DNA from: RPQJ01 sp963732415
GTDB taxonomy: Bacteria > Pseudomonadota > Gammaproteobacteria > Steroidobacterales > Steroidobacteraceae
Direction: 5' to 3'
Assembly: GCA_963732415.1 (NCBI GenBank)
Contig: CAVSZK010000016.1
Span: forward strand, 1-64,000
DNA length: 64,000 nt
The notes under the pieces are model-generated. The model made no database searches. It was not told the DNA's origin and saw only the letters and a program-made list of their open reading frames with translations. Positions 18,242 through 26,932 of the stretch are shown one piece after another. Each line of letters opens with the position of its first letter. The first letter of the stretch is position 1. The position numbers and the translations under genes were made by a program.

Positions 18242-18751
18242 GTGTTGAAGGCAACCATCGCCAGCGTTCTTGCGCTGTCCGCCGCCGTGTCACTTGCCGG
18301 CTGCGCCAAGAAGCCCCAGGAAGCGGCCAAGCCGGCCGCAACCGCCCAGAGTCCAGCCGATACGGCTGACCGCACCATGCCCCCGGGCGTGGAGCATCCC
18401 GACGCCAAGCCCAGTGCCGAAATCGACCTGGCTGGAATCGCCAAGGCCGAGGGCGGCAAGACTGTCGCCGAGGTCTACGCCGGGAAAGACGCGCTGGCCG
18501 GCACGAAGGTCACGGTGCGCGGTAAGGTCGTAAAGGCCAACACCGGCATCATGGGCAAGGACTGGTTGCACATCCGCGACGGCTCGGGCGAGGACGGCAC
18601 CAACGACCTGACCTTGACCACGAACTCAAGCCCGCTACCGGACGTCGGCGACACCGTGCTGGTAACCGGGACCGTGGTGCTCAACAAGGACTTCGGCATG
18701 GGATACCAGTATCCTGTGATGCTCGAAGACGCCGAAGTAGTGATGGAGTGA
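18242..18751 (+). CDS. OB-fold lipoprotein (NrfJ-like)
   Basis: A 169-residue lipoprotein starting with GTG 18242 (or TTG 18245) after GGAGAA. The lipobox SLAGC gives Cys21, followed by an Ala/Pro/Lys linker and then a C-terminal beta-barrel segment of about 90 residues: KVTVRGKVVKANTGIMGKDW, LHIRDGSGEDGTNDLTLTT, and GDTVLVTGTVVLNKDFG. This matches the OB-fold family that includes NrfJ-like proteins found near nitrite reductase and multihaem cytochrome genes. It is transcribed against the mtr cluster from the gap upstream of mtrC copy 2. Role unknown; a periplasmic accessory function in cytochrome maturation is only a guess. Confidence 0.7.
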   Translation: MLKATIASVLALSAAVSLAGCAKKPQEAAKPAATAQSPADTADRTMPPGVEHPDAKPSAEIDLAGIAKAEGGKTVAEVYAGKDALAGTKVTVRGKVVKANTGIMGKDWLHIRDGSGEDGTNDLTLTTNSSPLPDVGDTVLVTGTVVLNKDFGMGYQYPVMLEDAEVVME

Positions 18752-18829
18752 CGAGAGCTCGCGCCTGACCGCCCACGGCAGGCCGCAATAACAATCGCTC
18801 CGGGCGCCTCGCGAGGCCCGCAAAAAAAT

Positions 18830-18859
18830 AATGCCCGTGACGCAAGTCACGGGCATTTT
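18830..18859. terminator. Bidirectional intrinsic terminator
   Basis: A 12-bp perfect stem AATGCCCGTGAC/GTCACGGGCATT (18830-18841 and 18846-18857) with loop gcaa. An A-rich run (18822-18828) precedes it and TTTT ends it, so it can work on both strands. It separates the convergent genes ending at 18751 (+) and 18909 (-). Confidence 0.85.
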
Positions 18860-18908
18860 CTTGTGCCGGATGTCGGGCTACGCGCCACCGACACCCAGGA
18901 TTCAAGCT

Positions 18909-19238
18909 CTATTGCTTCTGCTTCTTGATGACGCAGCCAGCCGTATGGGCCTGCACATAAATGGGCGACAAGTCATCGACCGGGCCCGGAGTCCTGCCGA
19001 TCGTTTCCAGTTGGTCGCGATACTGCTGGCACTGGGGCGACGGATCGATCAAGGCCAGCATGTCAGCAGCCACCTTGGACCGGTCCTTCGTCAGGGGCGT
19101 CGCCGCCGCGGGCTCGGGTTGAGTTGCAGTTGTAGATGCAACTTTGTGTTCTTCCTGCGCCTGCGGCGCTTCTTTCTTCGCGCATCCCGCCAGGACCACA
19201 AGGACGGTGATGCCAACCAACGCAGTGACTCTGTTCAT
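18909..19238 (-). CDS. Small lipoprotein of unknown function
   Basis: A 109-residue protein starting at ATG 19238 (MNRVTALVGITVLVVLAGC). The lipobox LAGC places the lipidated Cys at 19, followed by a Lys/Glu/Thr/Pro-rich linker. The C-terminal part (about 60-109) is soluble and has two Cys residues (PSPQCQQYRDQL and HTAGCVIKK) that could form a disulphide; no haem motif. I do not recognise a family. It lies between two multihaem genes and has its own terminator on both sides, so it may be an independent unit. Confidence 0.7.
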   Translation of the reverse strand: MNRVTALVGITVLVVLAGCAKKEAPQAQEEHKVASTTATQPEPAAATPLTKDRSKVAADMLALIDPSPQCQQYRDQLETIGRTPGPVDDLSPIYVQAHTAGCVIKKQKQ

Positions 19239-19393
19239 CTTTTCACACGCTCGAAATGGGTACCCGGAGTGGGTCCGCAAGAATGCCACATGGGTGCCGA
19301 AACGGGATACTGGCTTTCCGAGCCGTGAGCGGCCAGCCAGCCACCGCTGACCAGTTCGAGCCGGATCACGCACCCCGGAGATCGGAGAGGAAC

Positions 19394-19422
19394 CAAAAAA
19401 AAGGCGGGCCCGAAAGCCCGCC
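19394..19422 (-). terminator. Intrinsic terminator of the OmcA-like gene
   Basis: GGCGGGC/GCCCGCC stem (19403-19409 and 19416-19422, loop ccgaaa) with an A run at 19394-19402, which reads as a T tract on the minus strand. It follows the stop of the decahaem gene ending at 19485. Confidence 0.85.
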
Positions 19423-19449
19423 TCACAGTTCACGTCTGATCCTGGAGTC

Positions 19450-19473
19450 GGGGTGGGCCCGAAAGCCCACCCC
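19450..19473 (-). terminator. Second hairpin downstream of the OmcA-like gene
   Basis: A 9-bp stem GGGGTGGGC/GCCCACCCC (19450-19458 and 19465-19473) with the same ccgaaa-type loop as the terminator 40 bp further on. It has no T tract, and the pair looks like a duplicated terminator stem. Confidence 0.5.
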
Positions 19474-19484
19474 ACTCAGTCAGC

Positions 19485-21962
19485 TCAGGGCGTATCGAGG
19501 ATGGTCTGGCGGCCTTCCGGGAAGACCTGTGGGACCCAACCATTCTGGTACGCATGGCCCTTGGCGGCGGTCGACGTATGGCAGCTCGTGCAGGCAGCCG
19601 CCGACGCGCCCTGAAGGGTGTCGTCGATCTTGTTGATCCACGTCGTGCTACCCGCGTCGAGCGTAGTCGCCACGGCCTCGCTCTGGAGAGGCGCATTGTC
19701 GACTGAGCCGTCCGTGTGGCAGGCGTAGCAGTCAGTGGACAGCCGCGGATAGGTCGGCGTCATGAAGTTGAACGGCTGGCACGAGTTGGGGTTGGCCGGA
19801 TCCGCGCCATAGACCAGGTACTTCGGAACTCCGCCCTCGCCCGTACCACACGGCGTCTGGGCCAGGGTCGCATCCCAGTTCGGGATGCTCGCCGTATCCA
19901 ACGCAAAGGCATAGATGCCACGGTTCCGATAGATCACGAACGGCGGCTGAGCTGCGCCGAACGGATTGCCCGCAGGCTCGCCAGCCGTGTGGATCCGGTG
20001 CAGCATCGTCTTCAACTCGAAGGTCTGGCCGACCAGCCCGTCGTACGCCTCGGACGCGGTGACGCCCATACCGACGCGGACGCTCTGCTCGGACGACGCC
20101 GAGTTGTGGCAGACGGTGCACATCAGCGTGTTGTCGACGCGGGTGTTGCCGTGCTGGTAGAGCGACCCGACATGGCAGCTCAGGCACTTGGCGTCATCGA
20201 CGATCGAGCGACGCACATCGGTCGATGCAGCGCCCGTGCCCACGACGAACTGGTAGGTCGGGGTCGGAACGCGGACATACATGTAGGTGTATGGATACAC
20301 CGCCGGGTCGACGCTCGCCGGCAGCGGAAGCATCGGCTTGCCCTGCAGGGCCAGGATACCGACCGTCGCTCCAGTGGGCACGGTGCCCCTGCTGAAGGTC
20401 GTGGTCGCCACGTTGCTGGCGCAGGTCGTGTTGACCGGGTTGGTCGCCGTCGCGTTAGCCGCCGTGTACAGGTTAACGTTGCTCGGCTGGCCCGGCTCGT
20501 TGGTGGCCTGACCGAGGATGTAGTCGTTGCCCTGCATGTAGGTGCGCAGCATGCCTGGCGCTCCATCGAGGACGACGCCAGTCGCCGGGACGAACCCCGG
20601 ATGATCGGCATCGATCGCGGTGTTGCACGGATCCACGGGGACGCCCTTGTACGTGGCGGTCCAGTTGACGGTCATCTGCCCGGTCGTGGCATCGTCGGTG
20701 ACGCTGGTGATCTCCCAGGTGAACAGCTTCCCTAGCTCGATGGACAGGTCTGCGCCGTCCTCGATGATGCCGACGTTCGCGGTCTCGAGTCCGTTGTGGA
20801 AGTCCGTCACGACAACCAGCCCGGGCGCCGCGGCGTCGGGGTCGGTGTTGTGGCAGGTCGTGCAGTCCTCGGCTCCCGTATAACCCAGGTGGAAGAGCGC
20901 TCCGGAGGCCGTGAAGTTTTCTTCCCAGCTCGTCATGTCACCGTGGCAGCTCAAGCAGTTCTCACCCGACACCGTCATCGCGTTGGCTTCGGCCAGCGCT
21001 GCCGGCGTGTCGTGGCAGACGCTGCAGTTGCTCATGTAGGTCGGGTACGCAACCTCGAATTTTACGTTCCGAGTCGCATTCGACGGGTTTTCCCAGATCC
21101 AATAACCTTCAGGCATTCCCTCTGAGTTGTGGATGCCGTGGGCAAGCGTCATGTACTTCGCATCGGGGTACGAAGTGATGACCGCGGTATCGTCATGACA
21201 CACAGAGCACGTCAAGCCGTTCATCTGGGACGACCTGTGGAAGCCCTGGCCATACGGGCCGTGGCATTTGGCGCAGGTCCCGTCACTTACATCAGTCGGC
21301 CCGCTGACCATGTTCGGATCCTGGGCATCCTCCGGCCAGTCGGCGCTCAGGTACGGGCGCGGCCCGGCAGATCCTAGAGCCGTCGCGATCCGGAACGTGT
21401 AGCGCGAATTGACCAAGCCATAGTCGAGAGCACCTTCGGTGATCGTGATGGTGTAGTTGCCATTGCCGGCGTTGCCCAGCGTAAGGGCGTTGCCGTCGTC
21501 GGTCAGGTCGCGCCGCTGGCCTTTCCCGGTTCCGTCGACGTAGAACCGATAGTCGTTGGAAATACTGTTGAAGTCCGTCCTGTTGACGCCGTCCACCTTT
21601 ACATTGAACGACAGGATCAGGTCGGCGTTGCCGACGCCGCCGGTCGTAAATTTGACAAGGGTGAACTTCGCCACATTCAAGGGCAAACCCGCCGACGTCT
21701 TGGAGTGCATGTCAGCGATGGCGTACACGGAGCCGTCGTCGTGACAGACGGCGCAGGACTCCCTGGGCTCTGTCGTGGCGCCCGGTCCCGGGGGACCCGC
21801 GGGACCCGTCGGACCGGTAGCACCCGGCGCGCCCGGCTGCCCGTTCGCTCCGTCTTTACCATCACTGCTGGAGCAAGCGGACATGCCGATTGCCGTCAGC
21901 GCCATCATTGCGAGGAGCGCAACGCGCGATCGCGTGATGCCCCGGGCGCTCGAGATTGTCAT
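19485..21962 (-). CDS. OmcA/MtrC-like decahaem surface lipoprotein (copy 3)
   Basis: An 825-residue lipoprotein with ten CXXCH motifs. ATG 21962 has CCTAGGGAGTC just upstream; the 24 further codons have no signal. The lipobox is GMSAC (Cys30), followed by SSSDGKDG and a collagen-like run (GAPGATGPTGPAGPPGPG). The first haem (CAVCHDDGSVYAIADMH) follows unusually soon after the tether, and a CLSCHVGSLYQHG haem begins the second half, so the domain plan is like OmcA/MtrC but more diverged than copies 1 and 2. It has its own promoter region and terminator, so it can be regulated apart from mtrCAB. Confidence 0.88.
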   Translation of the reverse strand: MTISSARGITRSRVALLAMMALTAIGMSACSSSDGKDGANGQPGAPGATGPTGPAGPPGPGATTEPRESCAVCHDDGSVYAIADMHSKTSAGLPLNVAKFTLVKFTTGGVGNADLILSFNVKVDGVNRTDFNSISNDYRFYVDGTGKGQRRDLTDDGNALTLGNAGNGNYTITITEGALDYGLVNSRYTFRIATALGSAGPRPYLSADWPEDAQDPNMVSGPTDVSDGTCAKCHGPYGQGFHRSSQMNGLTCSVCHDDTAVITSYPDAKYMTLAHGIHNSEGMPEGYWIWENPSNATRNVKFEVAYPTYMSNCSVCHDTPAALAEANAMTVSGENCLSCHGDMTSWEENFTASGALFHLGYTGAEDCTTCHNTDPDAAAPGLVVVTDFHNGLETANVGIIEDGADLSIELGKLFTWEITSVTDDATTGQMTVNWTATYKGVPVDPCNTAIDADHPGFVPATGVVLDGAPGMLRTYMQGNDYILGQATNEPGQPSNVNLYTAANATATNPVNTTCASNVATTTFSRGTVPTGATVGILALQGKPMLPLPASVDPAVYPYTYMYVRVPTPTYQFVVGTGAASTDVRRSIVDDAKCLSCHVGSLYQHGNTRVDNTLMCTVCHNSASSEQSVRVGMGVTASEAYDGLVGQTFELKTMLHRIHTAGEPAGNPFGAAQPPFVIYRNRGIYAFALDTASIPNWDATLAQTPCGTGEGGVPKYLVYGADPANPNSCQPFNFMTPTYPRLSTDCYACHTDGSVDNAPLQSEAVATTLDAGSTTWINKIDDTLQGASAAACTSCHTSTAAKGHAYQNGWVPQVFPEGRQTILDTP

Positions 21963-22269
21963 GTTTGACTCCCTAGGAAATTCTTGGTCAGCGATGCTCA
22001 AAACTGAATCCCGGCCGAAGCTGGGATTTCGCAACGCATACTAGGGAAATCGGGAATCCGGGGGCACTACGGATATCCGCAGTCGTGTCGCGCCTTTCTT
22101 CGGTGGAACAAGGCTACGACGCTTGTCCGCAAGGATCGTTCCCGGTTGTGAATCGTGGATTACACGTACGGAAACTGCGCGACCGCGACAGGGGAGATTC
22201 TCCTTTTTCGTCCGAACCGTTTTCGGTTGCATTGGAGCAACAATCTGGCGCGAAAAAAGAGAATGTCCC
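21963..22269. other. Intergenic region with operator-like repeat, no gene
   Basis: A 307-bp gap between the OmcA-like gene and hypE, both on the minus strand. The left part holds the leader and candidate promoter of the OmcA-like gene (see 22038-22079). The right part (22080-22269) is less GC-rich and has no convincing reading frame, and I see no clear terminator with a T tract after hypE; the A-rich stretch near 22252-22259 is not preceded by a good stem. Confidence 0.6.
22038..22079 (-). promoter_or_regulatory. Candidate promoter and operator of the OmcA-like gene
   Basis: ATCCG (22056-22060) and CGGAT (22070-22074) form an inverted repeat with a 9-nt spacer. The right half-site is part of a perfect 10-bp palindrome CGGATATCCG (22070-22079), so three half-sites are present. 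On the minus strand TAGTAT (22043-22038) may be the -10, giving a leader of about 70 nt. The layout repeats that at 17972-18009. Confidence 0.4.
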
Positions 22270-23286
22270 CTAGCAGATACGCGGCAGAGGGTCGTCCTCG
22301 AGTTCCTCGATGACACGCTCACCGCCGATTTCGGTGCGCAGCACCACGCGCGCCGGCTGCGCGCGCAGGTGGCCGATGATCGCCGCATCGCAGCCCTCGG
22401 GCAGCGTCCGCATCGCCTCGAGCGCGCGCGAGGCGTCCTTTGCTGACGTGACGGCCACTACCCTGCCCTCGCAGGCGAGGAAATAAGGGTCGTAGCCCAG
22501 CATCTCGCAGACCGAGCGCACCGAGTCGCGCACCGGCACGGCCGCCTCGTCTAGCAGGATGCCGAGACCCGTCACCTGCGAAATCTCGTGCGTCACGGTG
22601 GCGAGCCCGCCACGCGTGGGGTCGCGCATGAAGCGCAGGCCCGGCACCGCGGCGAGCGCACGCGTGAGCGGCAACACGCTCGCAGCGTCTGATTGCAGGT
22701 CGCCGCGCAGGCCGAACTGCTCGCGCGCCAGCATCACCGCAATGCCGTGGTCGCCCACCGGGCCACTGACCAGCAGCACGTCACCGTCGCGGATGCCGCC
22801 CAGGCCGAGCTTGAGGCCTGGATCCTTGACCCCGATGCCGCTGGTGTTGAGGTAGATTCCCCCGCCCTCGCCGCGCCGGACCACCTTGGTGTCCCCTGCC
22901 GCCACCACGACGCCGATTTCCGCGGCGGCGGCGGCAATGCCGGCCACCACTCGCTCGAGCACGGTGAACTCGAGTCCTTCCTCGAGCAGCACGCCCAGGC
23001 TCAGGTATTTCGGGATCGCACCGGCGACCGCGAGGTCGTTGGTCGTGCCGTGCACTGCGAGCGAGCCGATGTTGCCGCCCGGGAACTCGATCGGCTGTAC
23101 GGTAAAACTGTCGGTGGTGAACACCAGTTCGCCCGCGCCCGCATCCCAGGGCAGGATCGCGGCGTCGCTGTTAGTGTCGAGCAGCGGGTTGGCGAGATGG
23201 CGCGCAAAGATCTCGTGGATCAGCTCGCGCATGTAGCGCCCCCCGTTGCCGTGGGCCAGCGATACGTGAGTGTCCAGCATCGTCAT
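22270..23286 (-). CDS. hypE: Hydrogenase maturation protein HypE
   Basis: A 338-residue protein ending in the invariant PRIC, whose C-terminal Cys carries the carbamoyl group that HypE dehydrates to a thiocyanate for the Fe(CN)2CO centre of [NiFe] hydrogenase. The PurM/SelD-like ATPase fold is visible in HGNGGRYM, DTNSDAAIL, TTDSFTVQP and GDTKVV. ATG 23286 overlaps the stop of the radical SAM gene by 4 nt; a much longer open frame upstream belongs to other genes. Last gene of the hyp operon. Confidence 0.96.
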   Translation of the reverse strand: MTMLDTHVSLAHGNGGRYMRELIHEIFARHLANPLLDTNSDAAILPWDAGAGELVFTTDSFTVQPIEFPGGNIGSLAVHGTTNDLAVAGAIPKYLSLGVLLEEGLEFTVLERVVAGIAAAAAEIGVVVAAGDTKVVRRGEGGGIYLNTSGIGVKDPGLKLGLGGIRDGDVLLVSGPVGDHGIAVMLAREQFGLRGDLQSDAASVLPLTRALAAVPGLRFMRDPTRGGLATVTHEISQVTGLGILLDEAAVPVRDSVRSVCEMLGYDPYFLACEGRVVAVTSAKDASRALEAMRTLPEGCDAAIIGHLRAQPARVVLRTEIGGERVIEELEDDPLPRIC

Positions 23287-24653
23287 GTGCTTACCTCGCG
23301 GCCCGGCCGCCCGATCGAATCGAGCGGCACCCTGGCCTCTTCGTTCCAGGCGTCGAGTTCCGCGCGTATGTGCTCGCGCATCTGCTCGCGCACGTCGTTC
23401 ACCGAATTGAAGAACTCCGCCATCATCAGCACCCAGCAGTACATCCCGCGCGGCGTCAACCGCAGCGCATCGGTGTCGTGCCGGGTGGCGCCCAGCGCGC
23501 GCATCGCTGCCAGCTCGGGTGCCATCAGCAGCCAGAAAGCGGTGCCATAGCGCTCGGCAATGTATTCGCGCTTCAGGACGCCGCCGAACAGCCGCACCAG
23601 GTAGTCGTAGCGCATGCGTTCCCTGAGGCCCAGCGTGCGCCGTTGCGTGATGCCGCTCTGTCCCCGCTCGACACGGCGGCAGTAGTGGTTCAGCGAGAAC
23701 GTCGTCGAGTACATCGCGCCGCCCACGTAGCTGAACGCGCCGCTTCCGACACCGACGTAGTCGTCCTCGTCGATGATGTACTCGTCGAACATGCCCTCGC
23801 CGCGGGTGAAGCACCAGGCCGACGACGCGCGATACTTCGGCTGCAGCCGCTCGAGCACGCGCTGGTACATCGCATGACGCAGCGACTCGTCGGCGCTGCC
23901 CATCGACTTCTGCATCTTGTGTCGCGCCGTCCGGGCAGTCATCAGCGGATAGAACGACACCTGGTCCACGTCGAGTTCGAGCAGCGCGTCGATGTCGCGG
24001 TCCAGCATCTCCATCGTCTGTCCCGGCAGGTTGAAGATCATGTCCACGTTCAGCGTCGGGAATATGCCGCGCACCGCCGCGAGGCGCTCGCGCATCGCGG
24101 CGCCGCTGCCGTATTTTTCCAGTCGCTCCATGCCAGCCAGCAGGCCGTCGTCGAAACTCTGTACGCCGACGGAGAAGCGCGTTACGCCGGCGTCCCGATA
24201 GCGGTGCAGCACACCGGGCTCGAGGTGGTTGGGGTTCGTCTCGATCGACACGGCCCGGACCGGTGAGAGTTCGTTTATCAGTTGCAGGGTCGCGAGCAGT
24301 TCGTCCGGGTTCACGGTCGGCGTACCGCCGCCCACGTACACGTCCGCGAAACGGAAACCGGACTCGTGGTAGAGGCGGATCTCCTTTCGCAGCGCCTCGA
24401 AGTAACGCGCGGTCCTGGTTTCGTTGTAGCGCACCCTGTGGAACGAACAAAACGGGCACAGCACCTCGCAGAACGGAATGTGCACGTACAGCTGGCAGGG
24501 CTTCGCCGGAGGCGCCGGCATCACGTCGGCAGAGTCGTCCTCGTCGAAACGCATGGCACCCGCGTATTCGCGGCGCAGGATCCACAAGAACGGGCGTTCG
24601 AACCAGGGCATGCGCGCAGTGTATCCGTACGCATGCGGCGCCATGCGACTCAC
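23283..24653 (-). CDS. HemN-family radical SAM protein within the hyp operon
   Basis: A 456-residue protein with the cluster-binding CEVLCPFC (Cys62, 66, 69) in the HemN-family context YVHIPFC, then VYVGGGTPT and ETNPNHL, all typical of the coproporphyrinogen dehydrogenase/HemW/HutW superfamily. The fourth HemN Cys (CxC) is absent, as in HemW and related proteins. The C-terminal 200 residues differ from HemN, with a GVGSGAFSYVGG motif. The start ATG 24653 is in an ATGA overlap with hypF; ATG 24611 is an alternative. Its placement between hypF and hypE with overlaps on both sides suggests a link to hydrogenase or haem metabolism. The reaction cannot be predicted. Confidence 0.8.
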   Translation of the reverse strand: MSRMAPHAYGYTARMPWFERPFLWILRREYAGAMRFDEDDSADVMPAPPAKPCQLYVHIPFCEVLCPFCSFHRVRYNETRTARYFEALRKEIRLYHESGFRFADVYVGGGTPTVNPDELLATLQLINELSPVRAVSIETNPNHLEPGVLHRYRDAGVTRFSVGVQSFDDGLLAGMERLEKYGSGAAMRERLAAVRGIFPTLNVDMIFNLPGQTMEMLDRDIDALLELDVDQVSFYPLMTARTARHKMQKSMGSADESLRHAMYQRVLERLQPKYRASSAWCFTRGEGMFDEYIIDEDDYVGVGSGAFSYVGGAMYSTTFSLNHYCRRVERGQSGITQRRTLGLRERMRYDYLVRLFGGVLKREYIAERYGTAFWLLMAPELAAMRALGATRHDTDALRLTPRGMYCWVLMMAEFFNSVNDVREQMREHIRAELDAWNEEARVPLDSIGRPGREVST

Positions 24654-26932
24654 GATGAGCCGCCGCCCGAAGCCAGCCGTCCCAGGTGTTCGGCGACCTG
24701 TCCGTAGGCCAGCCCGCCGTCGTTGCAGGGAATGCTCCCGGGCAGCAGCACCCGGAAACCGCGTTGCCCCAGCGCGGACGCCGCGAGTTCGGTGAGCAGC
24801 CGGTTCTGGAACACGCCGCCGGTGAGGCCGACGACGCCGGCGCCTGAGCGCTGGCGCTCGACGACAGCGACGTTGCAGATCGAGTCAGCGAGCGCCAGGT
24901 GCACGGCCGAGGCACGCTCCGCGACGCTGCGCTGCCTGTCGGCACACCAGCCGAGCAGCGGCGACCAGTCGATACGGGGCAGGCCTGCGTCATCCTCGAC
25001 CAGCGGCAGTCGGGGAAAGTCGCCCTGCGGCCGTGCCTGCGCCTCGAGCCACATCGGGCCCTGTCCTTCGAAGCTGGCCTCCAGCACGCCAAGCACGATC
25101 GCCGACATCGCATCGAACACCCGGCCCGCGGCGCTCGAGCGCGGCGCGTTCAGGCCCCGCTGCCAGGCCTCGCGCACGATCGGGTCCGGCACTGCGACCG
25201 GACAATCGACGCCAGCTTCCCAGGCGAGCGCCGCCGCACTGCGCCATGGCGAGCGCCCCGCCTTGTCGCCGCCCGGCAGACGGAAGCTGCGCAGGCTGGC
25301 CGTGCGCCGCCACGAACCGGGCAGGCCCGTGAACGTCTCGCCGCCCCACAGCGTGCCGTCCTCGCCGTAGCCCACGCCGTCCCAGGCAAACACGATCGCG
25401 GCTTCCGTGACTCCGTGTTCGGTCACCAGCGCCGATGCGTGCGCATGGTGATGGAACACAGTCGTGTATGGCCGGCCCTCCACCTGGACCCAGCGGGTGG
25501 TCGCGTAGCCGGGGTGCGCATCACAAAGCAAGCGCGCGGCCTGCACGTCGTACAGGCGCTGCAGGTCCGCAACGACCTGCCCAAAGACCTTCTCGCTGCG
25601 CGGCGTTCCCATGTCGCCGATATGCGGCGAGACGACGATGCGACGGCCCCACGCGAGCGCGACCGCGAGCTTCAGGTGGCCTCCGACCGCGAGCACCGGC
25701 TCGGGCAGTTCATGCGGCAGTTCGAGTTCCAGCGGCGCCGTGCCCCTGCCAAGGCGGATCGGGCGGCTGCCGCCCGCTGCAATTCGCACCACGGAGTCGT
25801 CGGCCGGTCGCACGATCGGGCGATCGTGGTGCAGGAATGCGTCGGCAACCGAGGCCAGCCTCTGCTCCGCCTCGGCCGCATCCGTCAGCACCGGTTCGCC
25901 GCTCACGTTGCCCGAGGTTGCGACGATCGGTCCGCCGAAGGCCGCAAGCAACAGGTGATGCAGCGGGCTGTAGGGCAGGAACGCGCCTATTTCCGTGAGG
26001 CCGGGAGCCACCGATGGAGCGAGCCGTGAATCTTTCCGCTGCCTGGCAAGCACGATCGGACGCGCAGGGTCGGTGAGCGCGACACTCTCCCCCGGATCAG
26101 GGTCGAGTTCCGCGCGCACTGCGTCGAGCCCGTCAGCGCCTGCCTGCGGGAACATAACCGCCAGCGGCTTGTGTGGACGTCGCTTGCGAGTGCGCAGTCG
26201 CTGCACGGCGCCCTCGAGTCGCGCGTCGCACACCAGGTGATAACCGCCGATGCCGCGCACCGCGAGCACACGACCTGCGCGCAGCACCGCGACCGCCGCC
26301 GCAAGCGCAGCCTCGTCGCCGCTGATGCGCTGCTGATCGGGCGCGAAGTATTCGAGGTGCGGCCCGCAAACCGGGCAGGCGACCGGCTCCGCGTGAAAGC
26401 GCCGGTCCAGCGGATCGCGGTATTCGCCCAGGCAGGCCGCGCACAGCGGAAAGCCCACCATGCTGGTGTTCGGCCGGTCGTAGGGCAGCGCCGTGATGAT
26501 CGTGTAGCGCGGCCCGCATTGCGTGCAGTTGATGAACGGGTAGCGATGACGCCGGTCGGACGGGTCGGAAAGCTCGCGCACGCAGTCGTCGCAGGCATAG
26601 AAATCCGGGGGCACCGACACCTGCGGCGCGTCGGCGGCACTGGATTCCGCGATGTAGAACTCGCCGGCCGCTGGCGGCGCGCAATCGTCGACCGAGCGAA
26701 TCGACGGAACAGCGAGCGGTGGTGCCCGCGCGACGATGTCATGCTCGAATCCGGAGATGCTGGACGCCGGGCCGCACACGACGACTTCGACGTCGCCGCG
26801 CAGGTTCTTCACGAAGCCGCCTAGCCCGTATTCGTGCGCAAGGCGGTAGACGAACGGACGGAAGCCGACCCCCTGCACCCTGCCGGTCATCACGATCCGG
26901 CGGGCGGCCCGGCCTGCGGCGGTGCCGCTCAC
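24650..26932 (-). CDS. hypF: Carbamoyltransferase HypF
   Basis: A 760-residue protein. The start GTG 26932 overlaps the hypD stop (GTGA); a longer open frame upstream lies inside hypD. Domains in order: acylphosphatase (about 12-95, GRVQGVGFRPFVYRLA), two zinc-finger-like Cys pairs (CDDC and CTQC, then CAAC and CPVC), a YrdC-like domain (LRAGRVLAVRGIGGYHLVCDA, KRRPHKPLAVMF), and the C-terminal Kae1-like domain (HHHAHASALVTEHG, GLTGGVFQNRLL). It makes carbamoyl-AMP and transfers the carbamoyl to HypE. Normal length. Confidence 0.95.
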   Translation of the reverse strand: MSGTAAGRAARRIVMTGRVQGVGFRPFVYRLAHEYGLGGFVKNLRGDVEVVVCGPASSISGFEHDIVARAPPLAVPSIRSVDDCAPPAAGEFYIAESSAADAPQVSVPPDFYACDDCVRELSDPSDRRHRYPFINCTQCGPRYTIITALPYDRPNTSMVGFPLCAACLGEYRDPLDRRFHAEPVACPVCGPHLEYFAPDQQRISGDEAALAAAVAVLRAGRVLAVRGIGGYHLVCDARLEGAVQRLRTRKRRPHKPLAVMFPQAGADGLDAVRAELDPDPGESVALTDPARPIVLARQRKDSRLAPSVAPGLTEIGAFLPYSPLHHLLLAAFGGPIVATSGNVSGEPVLTDAAEAEQRLASVADAFLHHDRPIVRPADDSVVRIAAGGSRPIRLGRGTAPLELELPHELPEPVLAVGGHLKLAVALAWGRRIVVSPHIGDMGTPRSEKVFGQVVADLQRLYDVQAARLLCDAHPGYATTRWVQVEGRPYTTVFHHHAHASALVTEHGVTEAAIVFAWDGVGYGEDGTLWGGETFTGLPGSWRRTASLRSFRLPGGDKAGRSPWRSAAALAWEAGVDCPVAVPDPIVREAWQRGLNAPRSSAAGRVFDAMSAIVLGVLEASFEGQGPMWLEAQARPQGDFPRLPLVEDDAGLPRIDWSPLLGWCADRQRSVAERASAVHLALADSICNVAVVERQRSGAGVVGLTGGVFQNRLLTELAASALGQRGFRVLLPGSIPCNDGGLAYGQVAEHLGRLASGGGSS

